In this document: piece after piece, positions 8,306 to 16,779 of the stretch | Layout of the letters: the number at the start of each line of letters is the position of its first letter | How positions within the stretch are numbered: the first letter of the stretch is position 1 | Source: Chitinimonas sp. BJYL2 | Lineage (GTDB): Bacteria; Pseudomonadota; Gammaproteobacteria; Burkholderiales; Chitinimonadaceae | Assembly: GCF_027257935.1 (NCBI RefSeq) | Contig: NZ_JANZKW010000002.1 | Span: 682,001 to 746,000, forward strand | DNA length: 64,000 bases | Direction of reading: 5' to 3' | The notes under the pieces: generated by a model | The model's input: only the letters and a program-made list of their open reading frames with translations | What the model was told of the DNA's origin: nothing | Database searches by the model: none | Made by a program: the position numbers and the translations under genes

Positions 8306-10357
8306 ATGCCCGATACGCTCAGCCCGCAGGAAGTCCTGACCTACGCCGCCCTCAAGCTGCAGCAGGGCGACCCTGCCGGTGCCGACAATCTGGCTGCCAT
8401 GATTCTGGAGAAGAATCCGCATATCAGTGCGGCATGGCTGCTGCGTGCGCAGGTCGCCATCCTTGGTGGCGGCAATGCCGAACCGCTGTTGCAACGTGCC
8501 CAAGCCTGTGCAGATCTTGGGTCTGCCGCCCTCGACCAGATACGCGCGCTACAGCAGCAAAAGCAGCAGGGGCAGCGTGCCGATGCACTGCTCGAACAAG
8601 GTAACCGGCACTACCAGCAAGGGCAGACTGAGCAAGCCCGATACTGCTATGCCCAGGCCCTGCAGCTCGCGCCACGCCACGCCCATGCCTGGACGAACAT
8701 GGGATTGTTGCTGCATGGCGCAGGCTTGCTCGCGCAGGCACAGGCTGCCTATGAACAAGCTTTGCAATGCAACGACCAGCTTGCTGTCGTACATAACAAT
8801 TACGGGATCTTGCTCCAACAGCTCGGCCAGATGCGCCGCGCCGAGGCGCACTATCAACGCGCCCTCTCCTTGCAGCGTGACTATGGCGTGGGCTGGAAAA
8901 ACTACGCCTCCCTGCTGCAAGATCAGGGTCGCTTCAATGAAGCCGGTGCAGCCTACGCGCAGGCGCATGCCCTGCTGCCCAGCGATCCTGAACCGCTAGC
9001 CGGGCTGGCATTCATGGACCTCTATCGTGTTGACTGGCCCTCGCTGGCGCATCACAGTCAGGCACTGATGCTGTCGCTGCAAGCCCGGCCCAGCGCGCGC
9101 ATCGCGCCCTTCATGGCGCTGGCTTTGCAGGATGACCCCGCCTTCCAGCTCGACATTACCCGACGCTGGGCTGCCGGCTATACCCGCACGCGCTTGCCCG
9201 CCATAACGGCACAGCCCAAATCGCGCATCCGCCTCGGCTATCTGGGTGGCGATTTTCACAGCCACGCTACCAGCTGGCTCACCGCCGGCCTGTTTGCCCG
9301 CCATGATCGCAGTCGCTTTGAGGTGATCGGCTACGATTACGGCCCCGACGATCAATCGCCGCTACGTGCACGGGTGGCGGCCGGGTTTGATCGCTTCGAA
9401 CAAGTCGCCACGCTCGACGACCCGACCCTCGCGCAACGCATCCGCGACGACGGCATCGATATCCTCATCGACCTCAAGGGCTGGACCCGCCGCACACGCA
9501 CCCAGGTACTGGCCTACCGCCCTGCGCCGCTGCAGCTGCACTATCTGGGCTACCCCGGCACGCTGGGCGCCGACTGGATCGACTACCAGATTGTCGACGC
9601 CATCGTCGCCCCACCCGATCGGCCCAACGCCTTCCACGAAGCATTGATCCGACTGCCCCACTGCTACCAGATCAACGATTGCGAGCGGCCCATCAGCGCC
9701 GTGCCCAGCCGAGCCCAAGCCGGCCTGCCCGACACCGGTTTCGTTTTTGCCTGCTTCAACCAGCACTACAAACTGAGCCCCGCCATGTGGGACGCGTGGA
9801 TGCGGCTGTTGCAAGCGGTACCGCACAGCGTGCTCTGGCTATTGGACCCGCACCCCGAGTGGCGCACCCGCCTGCAACAAGCCGCAGAAGCCGCCGGTGT
9901 ATCCCACCAGCGCCTCGTCTTCGCCCCCGCCCTGCCCCAGGCCGACCACCTGGCACGCCTAAGCTGCGCCAACCTGATGCTCGACACCCTGCCCTGCAAC
10001 GCCCACACCACGGCTAGCGATGCCCTGTGGGCAGGCGTGCCGGTACTCACCTGCATGGGCCAAAGCATGGCGGCACGGGTCGCCGCCAGTTGCCTGCATG
10101 CCGTCGGGCTCAGCGAGTTGATCACCAGCTCGCTCGACGAGTATCTTTCCTTAGCGCTCAAGCTGGCGACTCACCCACAGCAACTATCGGAACTGCGTGC
10201 GCGCCTGCTAGCCAACCGGCTGACAGCCCCGCTGTTTGATACGGCAGCTAGCGTAAGGGCATTGGAGCAGGCCTATCAGACCGCATGGAACCATTTCCAA
10301 AGCGGCCAGCAACCGCAAAGCTTCGACATCGCCAGCCCAAACCCTCAACCCGGCTGA
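8306..10357 (+). CDS. TPR protein with O-GlcNAc-transferase-like (GT41) domain
   Basis: About 683 residues. The N-terminal half (about residues 5-270) is a run of tetratricopeptide repeats, for example HAHAWTNMGLLLHGAGLLAQ. The C-terminal half is a family 41 glycosyltransferase catalytic region with the SPINDLY/OGT signatures LGYLGGDFHSHATSWL, PLQLHYLGYPGTLGADWIDY, LMLDTLPCNAHTTASDALWA and GVPVLTCMGQSMAARVAAS. Such bacterial proteins transfer a sugar to protein Ser/Thr or Asn; the acceptor here is unknown. I use the ATG at 8306 because earlier in-frame codons lie in or against the mdh terminator; no strong ribosome-binding site is seen. Its end overlaps the convergent thioredoxin-like gene by 13 bp. 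Confidence 0.88.
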   Translation: MPDTLSPQEVLTYAALKLQQGDPAGADNLAAMILEKNPHISAAWLLRAQVAILGGGNAEPLLQRAQACADLGSAALDQIRALQQQKQQGQRADALLEQGNRHYQQGQTEQARYCYAQALQLAPRHAHAWTNMGLLLHGAGLLAQAQAAYEQALQCNDQLAVVHNNYGILLQQLGQMRRAEAHYQRALSLQRDYGVGWKNYASLLQDQGRFNEAGAAYAQAHALLPSDPEPLAGLAFMDLYRVDWPSLAHHSQALMLSLQARPSARIAPFMALALQDDPAFQLDITRRWAAGYTRTRLPAITAQPKSRIRLGYLGGDFHSHATSWLTAGLFARHDRSRFEVIGYDYGPDDQSPLRARVAAGFDRFEQVATLDDPTLAQRIRDDGIDILIDLKGWTRRTRTQVLAYRPAPLQLHYLGYPGTLGADWIDYQIVDAIVAPPDRPNAFHEALIRLPHCYQINDCERPISAVPSRAQAGLPDTGFVFACFNQHYKLSPAMWDAWMRLLQAVPHSVLWLLDPHPEWRTRLQQAAEAAGVSHQRLVFAPALPQADHLARLSCANLMLDTLPCNAHTTASDALWAGVPVLTCMGQSMAARVAASCLHAVGLSELITSSLDEYLSLALKLATHPQQLSELRARLLANRLTAPLFDTAASVRALEQAYQTAWNHFQSGQQPQSFDIASPNPQPG

Positions 10358-10806
10358 CGCGCCTGCTCGACAATCCGGCTGAAAAACCCGTACACACCCT
10401 CATCATCCATCTTGCGGGCATTCGCCAACTCCCCCGCCCGCGTGGCATAGAGCACGCGCTGATCAGGCGCGAGCACCACCACGGCCGGGATGCCCTGCTT
10501 GATCGGGTTGCCGTACACCGTGTCGATATCCAGATTCTTGTTGAAGCGCGCCACATCGACCTTCACGATTTCGAACGAGGCCGCCATCAGGCGAGCGTTC
10601 TTGTCGGTCTTGAGGCTGCGATCCAGCGCCCGGCAATCGCCACACCAATTGGCGCCAAACACGATCAGCACCGGCTTTTGTTGCGCCCTTGCGCGGATCA
10701 GCGCCTGTTTCAGATCGGCCCGTGCATCGGCCTGCTCGTCATAGGGTTGCTCGCTGGCCAAGACCATTGCACTGGCCAGCATGGCGATCAGAAATCGATA
10801 CCACAT
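10345..10806 (-). CDS. Secreted thioredoxin-fold protein
   Basis: 153 residues with an N-terminal signal sequence (MWYRFLIAMLASAMVLASE) and one thioredoxin-like domain carrying the redox motif WCGDCRAL near residue 55, followed by the cis-Pro segment GIPAVVVL. The fold matches the periplasmic thioredoxin_7/DsbD-gamma-like group. Its disulfide reductase or transfer partner is unknown. The start at 10806 has GGGAG 8 nt upstream; a longer frame from 10866 would bury the signal peptide. Divergent from hpnC and tail-to-tail with the GT41 gene. Confidence 0.88.
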   Translation of the reverse strand: MWYRFLIAMLASAMVLASEQPYDEQADARADLKQALIRARAQQKPVLIVFGANWCGDCRALDRSLKTDKNARLMAASFEIVKVDVARFNKNLDIDTVYGNPIKQGIPAVVVLAPDQRVLYATRAGELANARKMDDEGVYGFFSRIVEQARQPG

Positions 10807-10881
10807 GGTTCGCGCTCCCACATTGTTGATGGCAGCACTATGCCTGCGCCATCGGCCATGCGGCAATCGGCGGGCTGTCCG

Positions 10882-10887
10882 TATAAT
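10882..10887 (+). promoter_or_regulatory. -10 box TATAAT immediately upstream of hpnC
   Basis: A consensus TATAAT ends 8 nt before the hpnC ATG, so transcription would start at or next to the start codon, implying a leaderless mRNA. No clear -35 box is seen 17 bp upstream. Confidence 0.6.
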
Positions 10888-10895
10888 CCGGCCCC

Positions 10896-11735
10896 ATGCC
10901 TGATTCCTACGCCATCAACCATTACGAGAACTTTCCGGTTGCCTCGGTGCTGCTGCCTCCCGCCATGCGCCGGCCCATCGCCATCGTCTACCGCTTTGCG
11001 CGCACGGCCGATGACTTTGCCGATGAGGGCGAGCGCACGGCGGCGGAGCGATTGGCGCTGCTTGATGGCTATCGCAAGGGACTGGACGAGATTGAAGCCG
11101 GCGGCCCCATCAGCGATGCCTTGTTTCGCGACCTGAAAACCGAGGTCATCGATGCCCATCGGGTGCCGGTGCAACTGTTCCGTGATCTGCTCGATGCGTT
11201 TGCGCAGGATGTGGTCAAAACCCGCTATGCCGATATGGCCGAACTGCTCGACTACAGCCGCCGCTCGGCCAACCCGGTTGGCCGCATCGTGCTGCACATT
11301 GCAGGTCTCGCCACGGCCGAGCGACTGGTGCAATCCGATGCCATCTGCTCGGCGCTGCAGCTGATCAATTTCTGGCAGGACGTGGCGATCGACTGGCAAA
11401 AGCAGCGCGTCTACCTGCCGCAAGACGCCCTCGCCCGCCACGGCGTGACCGAAGCCGACATTGCCGCCGCGCGCGTGGATGCGCGCTGGCAGGCCTTGCT
11501 GACGGAGATGGTCCAGTCCACCCATGATTTGCTCTGGTCTGGCGCGCCGCTCGGTGCCAGCCTGCCGGGCCGGCTGGGCATGGAGATCCGCCTCACCGTG
11601 CTAGGTGGCGACGCCATCCTGCGCAAAACCCGTCAGGCCGACTTCGATGTCTTCACGCGCCGGCCCAAGCTCGGCAAGCGCGATTGGCCCGGTTTGTTGC
11701 TGGGTACGCTGTCGACCCGGCGTTTCAAGGCATGA
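10896..11735 (+). CDS. hpnC: Squalene-synthase-type prenyltransferase HpnC
   Basis: 279 residues of the trans-isoprenyl diphosphate synthase fold. The first aspartate-rich motif is ARTADDFADEGER (about residues 36-48) and the second is LINFWQDVAIDWQKQRVYLP (about 156-175). The length and N-terminus (NHYENFPVASVLLP) match HpnC, which in hopanoid pathways converts presqualene diphosphate to hydroxysqualene with HpnD and HpnE. No hpnD, hpnE or shc is visible, so it is an orphan here; phytoene synthase is the main alternative. The following nuclease gene overlaps its stop by 4 bp (ATGA). Confidence 0.85.
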   Translation: MPDSYAINHYENFPVASVLLPPAMRRPIAIVYRFARTADDFADEGERTAAERLALLDGYRKGLDEIEAGGPISDALFRDLKTEVIDAHRVPVQLFRDLLDAFAQDVVKTRYADMAELLDYSRRSANPVGRIVLHIAGLATAERLVQSDAICSALQLINFWQDVAIDWQKQRVYLPQDALARHGVTEADIAAARVDARWQALLTEMVQSTHDLLWSGAPLGASLPGRLGMEIRLTVLGGDAILRKTRQADFDVFTRRPKLGKRDWPGLLLGTLSTRRFKA

Positions 11736-12307
11736 GGCTGGTCGGCGCAGTACTACGTTTGTTGGGCGCCCGTAGCCACGCGGCACGGTTGGCAGCGTTG
11801 ATCGCGATTGCGGCCGCGGGCTTTGCCTGGTGGCAAGGCCAATCAACCGCCGCGCCCTTGCCTGGCAACACCCAGTCAGCGCGCGTCAGCCGCGTGTTTG
11901 ATGGCGATACGGTAGAGATCATATTGACCAACGGGGAAACGCAGCGTGTGCGTCTGGCCTGGGTCGATGCACCTGAGCATGATCAGCCCTACGGCGATGC
12001 GGCGAAATCGACGTTGACTGCGCTGCTACTGGGCCGTGAGGTCAGCGTCCTGCCAGCCGGGCCGCAACATGATCGCTATGGCCGCCTGCTGGCGCAGATT
12101 GCCATACAGGGGCGCGATGCCGGGGAAGCCCAGCTGCAGGCGGGTATGGCCTGGCACTATGTGCAGTACGCGCGCAAGGATCAGCCCGGTGATGCCTACA
12201 CCAGCTATGCCAACGCAGAAGCCGGCGCCCGCACACAGCAGCAGGGACTCTGGCAGCAGGTCAACCCCATGCCACCCTGGCAGCACCGCAAAGCGGGCCG
12301 GCAGTAA
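11732..12307 (+). CDS. Staphylococcal-nuclease-like protein (thermonuclease family)
   Basis: 191 residues with one N-terminal hydrophobic segment (about residues 15-38, membrane anchor or uncleaved signal) followed by an SNase OB-fold. Catalytic landmarks are RVFDGDTVEI (calcium-binding aspartates), RLAWVDAPEHDQPYG (Arg and Glu region) and DRYGR. The ATG at 11732 overlaps the hpnC stop in ATGA, so the two are translationally coupled, though no functional link is obvious. A periplasmic or membrane-attached calcium-dependent nuclease is inferred. Confidence 0.9.
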   Translation: MRLVGAVLRLLGARSHAARLAALIAIAAAGFAWWQGQSTAAPLPGNTQSARVSRVFDGDTVEIILTNGETQRVRLAWVDAPEHDQPYGDAAKSTLTALLLGREVSVLPAGPQHDRYGRLLAQIAIQGRDAGEAQLQAGMAWHYVQYARKDQPGDAYTSYANAEAGARTQQQGLWQQVNPMPPWQHRKAGRQ

Positions 12308-12310
12308 GTC

Positions 12311-13174
12311 TCAGCCCTTGCGCTGGGCAGCGTACATGCCGCTGAACGCAATCAAGCCCATGGCAAGCCAGGCAGTCCAAGGATGCGGGTCGTTCCACAA
12401 CACCATGCCGAACAGGCTGGCGCACAGCACCGTGGTGTAAGCCAAGCTGGCCACAACGAGGCTATGGCCCTTGCGATACGCCCGTGTCATGGCCAGCTGC
12501 GCACCCGTGGCGCAGGCACCCATGCCGGCCAACAGCCACACATTGCCCCAAGTGATGGGGCTGAGGCCGCCGGGGATCATCCAGACAGCAGCCATCAGGG
12601 TAGCAATCAAAGAAAAGTAGAACACCGTACGCGACTCAGGCTCCCCTGCTTCGCCGAGCATGCGCACATTCATGTAGGCGATGGCGGCACCAAAACCCGA
12701 AGCCAAGCCCATCAAGCCGGCAAACCATTGATCGCGGCTCAGCGTGGGCTGCAATAGCAGCACCACACCGCCAAAGCCCACCAGCATTGCCAGCAACAGG
12801 CGTTTCGATACCCCTTCGCGTAGCCACACGGTGGTCAGCAAAGCCAGAAACAAGGGCGAGGTGTAATTCAACGTGACTGCAGTCGCCAGCGGCAGGCTTG
12901 CTATCGCATAGAAATACAGCATCAGCGCGATCGTGCCGGCAATGCCCCGGCTCAAATGTTTGCCCAGCACCGGCGTCCTCAGCGTACCGCCCTGCCACAT
13001 CACCACCAGCCCCACCACCAGAAAGCCCACAAAGCAGCGATAGAACACCAGTTCTGCCGTACGGAAATGGGTGGCACCGAGTTTGACGAACACGCCCATG
13101 CAGGCGAACAGGATCGAGGCCAGCACCATCCAGAATGGGCCGGAGTGTCGTAGCGAGGCGGGGAAAGGCAGCAT
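12311..13174 (-). CDS. EamA/DMT-family membrane transporter
   Basis: A 287-residue integral membrane protein with about ten hydrophobic segments and two EamA repeats (FACMGVFVKLGATHFRTAEL in the first; ATGAQLAMTRAYRKG in the second). Members of the drug/metabolite superfamily export amino acids, purines or other metabolites; no substrate can be assigned. The start at 13174 (MLPFPASLRHSGPFW) begins just before the first helix. The longer frame from 13489 is antisense to the neighbouring LuxR gene and is not credible. It converges with the nuclease gene, with 3 bp between the stops. Confidence 0.88.
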   Translation of the reverse strand: MLPFPASLRHSGPFWMVLASILFACMGVFVKLGATHFRTAELVFYRCFVGFLVVGLVVMWQGGTLRTPVLGKHLSRGIAGTIALMLYFYAIASLPLATAVTLNYTSPLFLALLTTVWLREGVSKRLLLAMLVGFGGVVLLLQPTLSRDQWFAGLMGLASGFGAAIAYMNVRMLGEAGEPESRTVFYFSLIATLMAAVWMIPGGLSPITWGNVWLLAGMGACATGAQLAMTRAYRKGHSLVVASLAYTTVLCASLFGMVLWNDPHPWTAWLAMGLIAFSGMYAAQRKG

Positions 13175-13241
13175 GCCGCCATTGTATGCGGCCCAGCCTG
13201 TGCGGGCCGCGAGGGCGCCGAGATATATCTGTATCTGCTGA

Positions 13242-14345
13242 CTATATCTTGAGGAGCATGGCGCTTGAGAGCAGCTTGAGCAACTCGCCCTGGCGGTGCG
13301 TACCGGTTTTCCAGAACATGGACTTGCTCTGTGTGCGCACGGTGGACTGCTGCAACTGCAAACGCTGCGCCGCCTCGGCCAGCGAGCAGCCTTCCAGCAG
13401 CAGTGCAGCCAGTCGGCACTCCGCAGGAGAAAGACCATACAGCGCCGCAAGCACTTCCAACGGCTCGGCTTCGCTGGCGCTGGGATCATGCGCCATCAGC
13501 AGGACCAGCGGTCGCTTTGAATCGGCCACAAGCGGGGAGTCTGCCGGCAGCGGCGCCACCAGCACGGTAAGGCGTCCGCCGGCGGGGCGTTCGAGCGCCA
13601 GCGCCCCGCTTTGCGGCTTGCGGCTGCTCGCCTGCATGAGCAGGCTCTGCAAGCGCGCTTCGAGGGTGGGGTTATCTGCCGACAGCCGCCCCTGGCGCAC
13701 GCACATGCCGGGCAACCCGGTTGTCTCGGCAGCCTGATTGGCAAACTGGACACGCCCTTCGCCATCCACGACCCAAAGGGGCGCAGCCAAGCGGTCCAGC
13801 GCTTGTCGCGCGACGGCAGCCTGCATGCGAAGACGCGAAAACTCGCTTGATAGCCGGCAGGCCAGTTCCAGATGCGGCGATAAACGACGCAGCAGGGCGA
13901 TGCCCTGATCATCGAACGGGGTCACCGGCATTTTGCGCTGGAAACTGATCAGTGCCTCGTGGTGACCATCGTCAAAGGCGCGCGCACCCAAGCTATGGCA
14001 TCCAGCCTCGGCAAAGGGCCTGAAGAAGGGATGATCGGCAATATCGGGATGATTGAACCGCGCGTGGTCATCTATCCATTCACCCACACGGCCAAGCGGG
14101 CCATACCAGTTAGCCAGCAGTTCCGGCGTCCCTGCCACCTTTGCCACAGCACGCGTCTCATGGCCGAAACCATGCCAATGGACCATCTGTCCTGTCGTCT
14201 TGTCACGCAGATGGAACAAACCGGCGCTGGCGGAAATGGCCTCGCCCACGCGGCGGAGCATTGCATCCCATTTGCCGGGTTCAAGCACCACGCTATGGAT
14301 GGCGGTCACCAGCTGGTCATACTGCGGCAGGGCGTGGTCGGACAT
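13242..14345 (-). CDS. LuxR-type helix-turn-helix regulator
   Basis: A 367-residue regulator with a C-terminal LuxR/GerE helix-turn-helix (about residues 300-365: LSPAECRLAALLLEGCSLAE, then LQLQQSTVRTQSKSMFWKTG). The N-terminal part is a large sensor region with a PAS-like stretch around LDRLAAPLWVVDGEGRVQFA. No autoinducer-binding motif was recognised. The ATG at 14345 gives MSDHALPQYDQL. About 90 bp upstream is the inverted repeat AGCGAT-N8-ATCGCT (14428-14447), a possible operator. Target genes are unknown. Confidence 0.85.
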   Translation of the reverse strand: MSDHALPQYDQLVTAIHSVVLEPGKWDAMLRRVGEAISASAGLFHLRDKTTGQMVHWHGFGHETRAVAKVAGTPELLANWYGPLGRVGEWIDDHARFNHPDIADHPFFRPFAEAGCHSLGARAFDDGHHEALISFQRKMPVTPFDDQGIALLRRLSPHLELACRLSSEFSRLRMQAAVARQALDRLAAPLWVVDGEGRVQFANQAAETTGLPGMCVRQGRLSADNPTLEARLQSLLMQASSRKPQSGALALERPAGGRLTVLVAPLPADSPLVADSKRPLVLLMAHDPSASEAEPLEVLAALYGLSPAECRLAALLLEGCSLAEAAQRLQLQQSTVRTQSKSMFWKTGTHRQGELLKLLSSAMLLKI

Positions 14346-14427
14346 AGCGTCAAGAGAGTGGACGGGTCTGGTGTGCTGGCAAAGCAGCGCACGCACGGCA
14401 TTCTGTACAAGCCAAGGCTAATGGACA

Positions 14428-14447
14428 AGCGATACTTTTGAATCGCT
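14428..14447. promoter_or_regulatory. Inverted repeat upstream of the LuxR gene
   Basis: AGCGAT (14428-14433) and ATCGCT (14442-14447) form a perfect 6-bp dyad with an 8-bp spacer in the LuxR-gene promoter region. A candidate operator; no other support. Confidence 0.35.
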
Positions 14448-14477
14448 GATCGCGTTTGCCCGGAAATCAGAATATGC

Positions 14478-14517
14478 AAAAAAACCCGGTGTTTTCACCC
14501 ATTTGGGTGATGACCGG
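14478..14517 (-). terminator. Rho-independent terminator of the small-RNA candidate
   Basis: On minus: CCGGT, inner stem TCACCC-AAAT-GGGTGA, then ACCGG and a run of seven T. This is the best terminator in the gap and lies 133 bp before the LuxR start. Confidence 0.75.
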
Positions 14518-14670
14518 ACCCGCCAAGGACCTTTACATTGCGCACATCCGCCCGAGGAGGAGGAAAACTCGGGGGGAGGAGGAAATCCCTCTCTGGAGCC
14601 AGCGCAAAGACGCTGGTTCGCCGCGCGAGATGACAATGCTCAGACATTGCATTCAACCCGGCAACCAACA
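14478..14670 (-). ncRNA. Candidate small regulatory RNA with anti-Shine-Dalgarno loops
   Basis: This gap holds no credible gene but has dense secondary structure on the minus strand. Read in that direction there is a 9-bp hairpin with one G-U pair (14619-14594), then GGGA-UUUCCUCC-UCCC (14589-14574). Next comes CCCGAG-UUUUCCUCCUC-CUCGGG (14573-14551), and finally a terminator hairpin (14517-14486) followed by seven T residues (14484-14478). Both middle loops expose UUCCUCC, complementary to ribosome-binding sites. Trans-acting RNAs with such loops that repress translation initiation are known in Neisseria and in alphaproteobacteria. The 5' end is not defined; I saw no strong promoter. A leader of the downstream LuxR gene is the alternative. 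Confidence 0.5.
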
Positions 14671-14673
14671 AGC

Positions 14674-14704
14674 AAATGGGCGACCTGCAAGGGTCGCCCA
14701 TTTT
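14674..14704. terminator. 12-bp stem-loop downstream of the sensor kinase gene
   Basis: AAATGGGCGACC (14674-14685) pairs with GGTCGCCCATTT (14692-14703) around a 6-nt loop. The T-tracts are short on both sides. It lies just past the kinase stop (minus strand) and probably terminates that gene. Confidence 0.6.
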
Positions 14705-14727
14705 CATGGTGGTCTTGCCTGTGCGGC

Positions 14728-16566
14728 TTAGCTCGACTGGCGCGGCAAGGTGAAGTAGAAGGTGGCGCCCTGGTTGAGTGCACCCTTGGCCCAGACACGG
14801 CCGCTATGGCGATTGACGATACGCTGTACGATCGCCAGCCCCACCCCGCTCCCCTCGAATTCCTGCGGGCTATGCAGTCGCTGGAAGGCACCGAACAACT
14901 TGTCGGCATAGCTCATGTCAAAGCCGGCACCGTTATCGGCGACATAGAACGCATTCTGGCCATCGACCTGGGTGGCGCCAAAACGGATCTCCGCTGCCGG
15001 GCTCTTGCCGGTAAATTTCCAGGCATTGGCCAGCAGGTTCTGCATGGCCAGGCGGATCAGCTTGGGGTCTGCATCGGTCACCAGATTGGGCATGATGGTC
15101 ACAGCCACCTCCCGGTCTGGATACGCCTGCCGCAACTCGCTCACGATTTCGGTGGCCATGTCGGACAGGTTGACGGGCTGGGTGTTGATCTCGCTGCGGG
15201 TCAGCTTGGACAGATTGAGCAGGTCGTCGATCAGGTTCGACATATTCTGCGTGGCGCGGCGGATGCGGCCCAGATACTGGCGACCTGCCTCGTCGAGCTT
15301 GTCCGAGTAATCTTCGAGCAGCACCTGTGAAAAACCATCCACGCTGCGCAGGGGTGCGCGCAGATCGTGCGATACCGAATACGAAAACGCCTCCAGCTCC
15401 TTGTTGGCCGCGGCCAATGCCTTGGTACGCTGCTCGACCAGTTCTTCGAGGTGGTTGCGGTAATGATCCAGTTCGATCTCGGTCGATTTGCGCGCCGAGA
15501 TGTCGATCATGTAACCCTGCAAATGGCGCTCGCCAGCCTCATCCGGAATCATCGTCGCGACCAGCATCACCCATACCACCTTGCCGTTGGCGCCGAGCAT
15601 GCGGCACTCGAACTCGATGGTGTTATCGCGATCCTGACCCTCGGCGAACAGCTTGTAAGCCAGATGACGATCATCCTGATGCAGATAGGTGGTCAGGAAG
15701 CCTTCGCTGTACCAGACATGCAGCGGGAAGCCCAGAAGGATCTCGGCCTGTGGTCCCACATAGGTAAAGCGCCACTCAGCCGGGTTGGCTTCCCAAGGCA
15801 CCACATTGGTTGATTCCACCAGGCGGCGATAACGGTCTTCGCTGGAGCGCAAGGCGTGTTCGATCTGCTTGCGCTGCTGAATATCGGCTTGCAGTTCGCG
15901 GTTCTTGGTTTCCAGTTCGCCAAACAGGCTATGCAACGATTGCCGGGTGATTTCCAGGCTTTGGCCAAGCTTGCCGATCTCGTCCTGGCGCTTCCACTCG
16001 AACGGCGTGGCCAAGTCGCGACGTGCGAGGCGGATGGATTCGGACATGAGTCGCTGCAGGGGGTTAAGAACGCGTTTCTGCAAGATGACCAGAATCAGCG
16101 CCAGGCTGCCCAGCAACTGGAAACCCGCGGTCAGCAGGGAATAACGCTGCTGCTGGTCGATCTGCGCCAGGGCGCCGCCATCGTCCATTTCCACCGTGAC
16201 CTTACCGATCACGTTGCCCTGTTTGGTGACGCTCTGCGAAATCGTCTTGAGTTTGCCCTGCCGGCGCTCGGGGCGGTTGCGCTCAAGGAACGGCCCCAGG
16301 GTCGCGTCCTGCACGATGACGCGAATGATGCGCTCATCACCCATCACCGATTCCAGCAGGGGCTCGCCCGTCTCGGCCGACAGGTTCCAGAGGGGTTCCT
16401 GCATGCCCAAGACCAGAATCTGGGTGATGCGGTTGTGGTCCTCGCTAAGACGCTTGAGGAGGGAATCCTCCTGGCGCTGCAAGGTCAGATAACCAATGAA
16501 GAGACTCGGCACCAGCAGGCCGGCCAGAATGGCCAGCACAACCGCACGCCGCAATGTGAGGCTCAT
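14728..16566 (-). CDS. Membrane-bound hybrid-free sensor histidine kinase (HAMP-PAS-HisKA-HATPase)
   Basis: 612 residues. Two membrane segments (about 7-28 and 143-163) enclose a periplasmic sensor region. They are followed by HAMP, a coiled stretch, a PAS/PAC domain (about 245-365), the HisKA box FSYSVSHDLRAPLRSVDGF (phospho-accepting His near 396) and HATPase with NLLANAWKFTGK, DNGAGFDM and SGVGLAIVQRI. It resembles phytochrome-like/Cph1-type cytoplasmic kinase cores. GGGAG precedes the ATG at 16566. No response regulator is adjacent, so it is an orphan kinase; its signal is unknown. Confidence 0.92.
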   Translation of the reverse strand: MSLTLRRAVVLAILAGLLVPSLFIGYLTLQRQEDSLLKRLSEDHNRITQILVLGMQEPLWNLSAETGEPLLESVMGDERIIRVIVQDATLGPFLERNRPERRQGKLKTISQSVTKQGNVIGKVTVEMDDGGALAQIDQQQRYSLLTAGFQLLGSLALILVILQKRVLNPLQRLMSESIRLARRDLATPFEWKRQDEIGKLGQSLEITRQSLHSLFGELETKNRELQADIQQRKQIEHALRSSEDRYRRLVESTNVVPWEANPAEWRFTYVGPQAEILLGFPLHVWYSEGFLTTYLHQDDRHLAYKLFAEGQDRDNTIEFECRMLGANGKVVWVMLVATMIPDEAGERHLQGYMIDISARKSTEIELDHYRNHLEELVEQRTKALAAANKELEAFSYSVSHDLRAPLRSVDGFSQVLLEDYSDKLDEAGRQYLGRIRRATQNMSNLIDDLLNLSKLTRSEINTQPVNLSDMATEIVSELRQAYPDREVAVTIMPNLVTDADPKLIRLAMQNLLANAWKFTGKSPAAEIRFGATQVDGQNAFYVADNGAGFDMSYADKLFGAFQRLHSPQEFEGSGVGLAIVQRIVNRHSGRVWAKGALNQGATFYFTLPRQSS

Positions 16567-16779
16567 GAACGACTCCCGCCCATTTGTCGGATAATCTGAT
16601 TGTCGGCAAGATCATTATGGGTGCGCCCCGGCGGACCATGCAAATAAGAGTTGTCCATCCACAAGGCGCGAACAGACTTGCCTGTGGTATTTGTCGCAAG
16701 ACTTGTCACTGCGCGTCCGGACAAAACCGTGCGCCTGTGGCGATACCCGCCCTTACCTGTCCAGACAAGAGGTGACACG

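Noticed and set aside
13242-14345. Quorum-sensing LuxR with an adjacent luxI
   Set aside because: No autoinducer-binding signature and no synthase gene nearby; treated as a general LuxR-type regulator.
14470-14710. Plus-strand Csr/Rsm-type RNA with GGAGG loops
   Set aside because: Considered because of GGA in two loops. The best terminator (hairpin plus seven T) is on minus, so the minus-strand reading is preferred; the plus reading is noted as an alternative in the finding.
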